Positions 6,900 to 9,084 of a stretch of DNA of 9,084 nucleotides are shown piece after piece. The DNA lies in the NCBI GenBank assembly GCA_965659845.1, contig CBFHXS010000099.1:1-9084 (forward strand), read 5' to 3'. Position 1 is the first letter of the stretch. Each line of letters starts with the position of its first letter. Both the position numbers and the translations under genes were made by a program. Below the pieces are notes generated by a model. That model saw only the letters and a list, made by a program, of their open reading frames with translations. It had not been told where the DNA came from and did no database searches. The DNA is from Brumimicrobium sp965659845 (GTDB lineage Bacteria > Bacteroidota > Bacteroidia > Flavobacteriales_D > Crocinitomicaceae).

Positions 6900-8423
6900 T
6901 TAATGTTTGAAATGCCTGTTACCAGTAAAAACCATTACCATTGAGTGCTCATCACAATATTCAATAGACAGCTTATCTTTAATCGATCCACCTGGCTGAA
7001 TTACACATTTGATTCCTTCTTTATCTGCGATTTCTACACAGTCGGGAAAAGGAAAAAATGCATCCGATGCCATAACAGCTCCGTTCAAGTCAAAATCGAA
7101 TGACTTTGCCTTGTGAATAGCCTGATTTAATGCATCAACTCGTGATGTCTGTCCAGTCCCACTAGCTAGAAGCTGGCCATCCTTTGCCAGTACAATTGTA
7201 TTGGACTTCGTGTGTTTCACCAACTTATTAGCAAATTCCAAGTCCTTTTTCTGTGAATCTGTAGGGTCTTCAGTCGTTACGGTCTCAAAATCTACAGAAC
7301 GATCTGTGATCATATCTCTATCTTGCTCTAAAACTCCATTCAAAATAGTTCTGAATTGTTTTTTTGGGAGCACAACCGGTTTTTGAACTAAGATAATTCG
7401 ATTTTTCTTTGACTTTAAAGTTTCCAAAGCCTCATTGTCATAAGCAGGTGCAATGACTACCTCACAAAACAATTCATTTATCTTGTCAGCTGTACCTTTG
7501 TCAATTTCTCGATTAGCAATCAATATACCTCCAAATGCTGAAACAGGGTCTCCTGCAAGAGCATCAACGTATGCCTGTTCAAGCGTGTCTCTCGTTGCCA
7601 AACCACAAGCATTATTATGTTTTAAAATTGCAAAAGTAGGGGCATCATTCTTGAATTCCTCCATCAAAGTAACGGCTGCGTCTACATCCAATAAATTATT
7701 GTAAGAAAGCTCCTTACCATGAAGTTTATCAAAAATCTTGTCTAACCCTCCATAGAACACTCCTTCTTGGTGCGGGTTTTCGCCATACCTCAATACTTGA
7801 GAAGTACCTATACTTTGTTTAAAAACCTTCTCTTTTCCTTGATTGAAATAATTAAAGATCTGAGTATCATAGTGAGAGGAAACATCGAATGCGTCTCTTG
7901 CAAAGTCTCTTCTCTGCTCGATAGTTGTCTCACATCCTTGCTCATTAAACAAATCAAGAACTTGAGAATATTGACTTCGATTCGATACGAGAAGAACATC
8001 GTTATAGTTTTTTGCTGCAGCTCTGATAAGAGCAATACCTCCGATATCAATTTTTTCAATGATTTCGTCATGTGTTCCACCAGCTGCTACGGTCTCTTCA
8101 AACGGATAAAGATCAACCATTACAAGGTCTAATGATGGGATTTCATACTCCTCGATTTGTTTTTGATCTTCAGCATTGTCTCTTCGATTCAATATTCCTC
8201 CAAAAACCTTCGGATGAAGCGTTTTAACACGACCTCCTAAAATCGACGGATAAGAAGTCAAATCCTCTACTCTTTCGACTGGAATTTCAAGATTTTCAAT
8301 AAATTTTTGAGTTCCGCCAGTACTGTATATTTTGACACCCTCCTTGTTTAATTTTTCAACGATTGGCGCGAGTCCTTCTTTGTTAAAAACAGAGATTAAA
8401 GCGCTTTTGATTTCTTTACCCAT
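6900..8423 (-). CDS. purH: Bifunctional AICAR formyltransferase / IMP cyclohydrolase
   Basis: PurH catalyses the last two steps of de novo purine synthesis in the cytoplasm: formylation of AICAR with 10-formyl-THF, then ring closure to IMP. With the ATG at 8421-8423 the protein has 507 residues. The N-terminal cyclohydrolase part shows STGGT (34-38), GRVKTLHPKVFGGIL (64-78), VDLYPFE (103-109) and IDIGGIALIRAAAKN (125-139). The C-terminal formyltransferase part shows LRYGENPHQ (211-219), LSYNNLLDVDAA (239-250), the catalytic K268-H269 in ILKHNNACG, GDPVSAFGGILIANREID (291-308), ASDAFFPFPDCVE (452-464), VIQPGGSIKD (474-483) and the terminal RHFKH. A TTG eight codons upstream (8445-8447) is open in frame, but it overlaps the -7 promoter box and homologues begin near GKEIKSALISVF, so the ATG is chosen. 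All expected motifs are intact. It lies directly upstream of mreB with 86 bases between. Confidence 0.96.
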   Translation of the reverse strand: MGKEIKSALISVFNKEGLAPIVEKLNKEGVKIYSTGGTQKFIENLEIPVERVEDLTSYPSILGGRVKTLHPKVFGGILNRRDNAEDQKQIEEYEIPSLDLVMVDLYPFEETVAAGGTHDEIIEKIDIGGIALIRAAAKNYNDVLLVSNRSQYSQVLDLFNEQGCETTIEQRRDFARDAFDVSSHYDTQIFNYFNQGKEKVFKQSIGTSQVLRYGENPHQEGVFYGGLDKIFDKLHGKELSYNNLLDVDAAVTLMEEFKNDAPTFAILKHNNACGLATRDTLEQAYVDALAGDPVSAFGGILIANREIDKGTADKINELFCEVVIAPAYDNEALETLKSKKNRIILVQKPVVLPKKQFRTILNGVLEQDRDMITDRSVDFETVTTEDPTDSQKKDLEFANKLVKHTKSNTIVLAKDGQLLASGTGQTSRVDALNQAIHKAKSFDFDLNGAVMASDAFFPFPDCVEIADKEGIKCVIQPGGSIKDKLSIEYCDEHSMVMVFTGNRHFKH

Positions 8424-8444
8424 AACTTTCTTTAATTGAGGGTG

Positions 8445-8452
8445 CAAAAGTA
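8445..8452 (-). promoter_or_regulatory. Bacteroidota -7 promoter box for purH
   Basis: On the minus strand TACTTTTG, followed by CACC, matches the TAnnTTTG -7 element exactly. It sits 21 bases before the ATG at 8421-8423, predicting a leader of about 17 bases that is A-rich (TTAAAGAAAG). No convincing TTG is seen at -33; a run of six T on the coding strand occupies roughly that place. The box contains the first bases of the alternative TTG codon, so that codon would lie at or before the transcript start. Confidence 0.65.
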
Positions 8453-8465
8453 ATTAGAATCACTT

Positions 8466-8502
8466 AAAAAAGGAGAATATTTCGATGTTGATTTAGAAAT
8501 AT
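8466..8502 (-). terminator. Weak hairpin plus T-run downstream of the globin gene
   Basis: On the minus strand, seven-base arms ATATTTC and GAAATAT (plus-strand 8496-8502 and 8477-8483) flank a 12-base loop. They are followed after five bases by six T (8466-8471). The stem has only one G-C pair, so it would be unstable. It may end the globin transcript before the purH promoter, but could equally be chance in AT-rich DNA. Confidence 0.25.
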
Positions 8503-8528
8503 ATTTTACGCCATACAAGTACTCTGAG

Positions 8529-8912
8529 CTAATGAGAATTCACCATATGATTAGCAAGCTTTGGAAAGCAATTATAAAGAGCTTCCGACAATCTAAGATC
8601 AAGGTTGAGTGAATCGATAGCTTCCTTCATACATTTTAACCAAGCATCCTTTGCTTCGATATCTATCTTGTGCGGAATATGGCGCATTCGCATTCTTGGA
8701 GGGCCATACTTTTCATTGTATCGCTGTGGACCTCCTAAAAATTGACTTAGAAAGCAAAATTGTTTATCTTTCACCTCTTTTATATCGTTGTTAAACAAAG
8801 GAATAAGGGTTGGATGACTGTAAACATTAGTGTAGAAAGCATCTACAAGCAAATGGATTTTTTCATCACCCAACATCTCATATATCGTTTTGGTATCTGA
8901 ATTTCCTGACAT
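8529..8912 (-). CDS. Group II truncated hemoglobin (YjbI/TrHbO type)
   Basis: This 127-residue protein has the 2-over-2 globin layout of group II truncated hemoglobins. It shows YEMLGDEKIHLLVDAFY (11-27) with the B9-B10 Phe-Tyr pair (F26-Y27), PLF (38-40), then FLSQFLGGPQRYNEKYG (54-70), RMRMRHIPHKI (73-83) with the proximal haem ligand H78 (F8), and DAWLKCMKEAID (89-100) with W91 at G8, the residue that marks this group. Aligned by hand to B. subtilis YjbI, E11 would be Q51 and E7 V47. Proteins of this family bind O2, NO or peroxide and are linked to oxidative or nitrosative stress; the exact role here is unknown. It is co-oriented with purH, 105 bases away, but has its own -7 box, so a functional link is not implied. 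The ATG at 8910-8912 lies four bases after that box. Confidence 0.93.
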   Translation of the reverse strand: MSGNSDTKTIYEMLGDEKIHLLVDAFYTNVYSHPTLIPLFNNDIKEVKDKQFCFLSQFLGGPQRYNEKYGPPRMRMRHIPHKIDIEAKDAWLKCMKEAIDSLNLDLRLSEALYNCFPKLANHMVNSH

Positions 8913-8916
8913 TTGA

Positions 8917-8924
8917 CAAAGATA
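8917..8924 (-). promoter_or_regulatory. Candidate -7 box for the globin gene (leaderless start)
   Basis: On the minus strand TATCTTTG matches TAnnTTTG exactly and is followed by TCAA and the globin ATG. Because transcription starts only a few bases after this element, the mRNA would begin at or next to the ATG. No clear -33 TTG is visible upstream. Confidence 0.45.
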
Positions 8925-8963
8925 ATTGAATGCCCGGTATGAAAATTGTTTAGATTATTAATA

Positions 8964-9084
8964 ATGCTTTATAAACTGTCCGTATTCATTATTCTATTTT
9001 CCAGCTTCTGCTATGGCCAACGGAAGGCGGATGCGTTGGATATGTCTGATTGCTACGGAGGAGCCTTTATAGATCATCCTGGTG
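8964..9084 (+). CDS. N-terminal part of an exported protein of unknown function
   Basis: The frame opens at ATG 8964-8966 and runs off the right edge with 40 complete codons. The first 19 residues, MLYKLSVFIILFSSFCYGQ, form a classic signal peptide: one lysine, a hydrophobic core, then a small-residue site, with probable cleavage after the glycine or glutamine near position 18-19. The cysteine at 16 is preceded by phenylalanine, so it is a poor lipobox and a lipoprotein is unlikely. The mature start RKADALDMSDCYGGAFIDHPG is not a motif I can assign. A TTG at 8946-8948 could extend the protein by six residues in frame; an in-frame TGA lies just before that. The gene is divergent from the globin with 51 bases between, where no plus-strand TAnnTTTG box is seen. 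Confidence 0.6.
   Translation, partial: MLYKLSVFIILFSSFCYGQRKADALDMSDCYGGAFIDHPG

Noticed and set aside
7808..8080. A 90-codon minus-strand frame overlapping purH
   Set aside because: It is purH read in another frame, through the conserved cyclohydrolase region; the product is low-complexity and unlike any family.
7767..8132. A 121-codon plus-strand open frame antisense to purH
   Set aside because: It lies wholly inside the strongly supported purH gene, its product has no recognisable domain, and no promoter or start context supports it.
8424..8528. Possible purine riboswitch or other leader RNA before purH
   Set aside because: The -7 box places the transcript start about 17 bases before the ATG, leaving no room for an aptamer, and no aptamer-like pairing is seen.
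1..9084. CRISPR array, insertion sequence, tRNA, phage or defence module
   Set aside because: I found no spaced repeats, transposase, integrase or tRNA-like folds; the window is packed with intact housekeeping genes.

Overview
This window looks like ordinary core chromosome of an AT-rich member of the Bacteroidota, most likely a flavobacterium-like lineage. Three things point there. The gene order purH-mreB-mreC-mreD-mrdA-rodA is one I know as typical of that phylum. The protein variants have a Bacteroidota look. Three minus-strand genes are preceded by the phylum's characteristic -7 promoter box, TAnnTTTG. The genus cannot be fixed from what is here.

Layout from left to right. Positions 2-301 hold the last 99 residues of a plus-strand gene, possibly ExbD-like. 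It converges, with no bases between the two stop codons, on a long minus-strand block. Read in its own direction (right to left), that block is: a group II truncated globin (8529-8912); purH (6900-8423); then mreB, mreC, mreD, mrdA (PBP2), rodA and a CPBP-family intramembrane protease (6813 down to 302). From mreC onward every neighbouring pair overlaps by 1-8 bases, so these genes almost certainly form one transcript. At the right edge (8964-9084) a plus-strand gene for an exported protein begins, divergent from the globin.

How the genes work together. MreB, MreC, MreD, PBP2 and RodA are the core of the elongasome: a cytoskeletal filament, its membrane adaptors, a transpeptidase and a glycan polymerase, which together insert side-wall peptidoglycan. 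PurH makes IMP in purine synthesis; its position next to mreB is a conserved neighbourhood rather than an obvious functional link. The CPBP protease at the operon end is the least expected member.

I see no mobile element, CRISPR array, RNA gene or defence system, and no evidence of a novel multi-gene system. The points most worth a second look are small. A strong plus-strand terminator hairpin lies inside the 3' end of the opposing CPBP gene. A perfect Shine-Dalgarno sequence lies in the last codons of rodA, in a phylum that rarely uses them. A tandem 10-base repeat precedes mreB. The promoter box shifts the purH start and suggests a leaderless globin mRNA. There is no gene-free stretch longer than about 105 bases.
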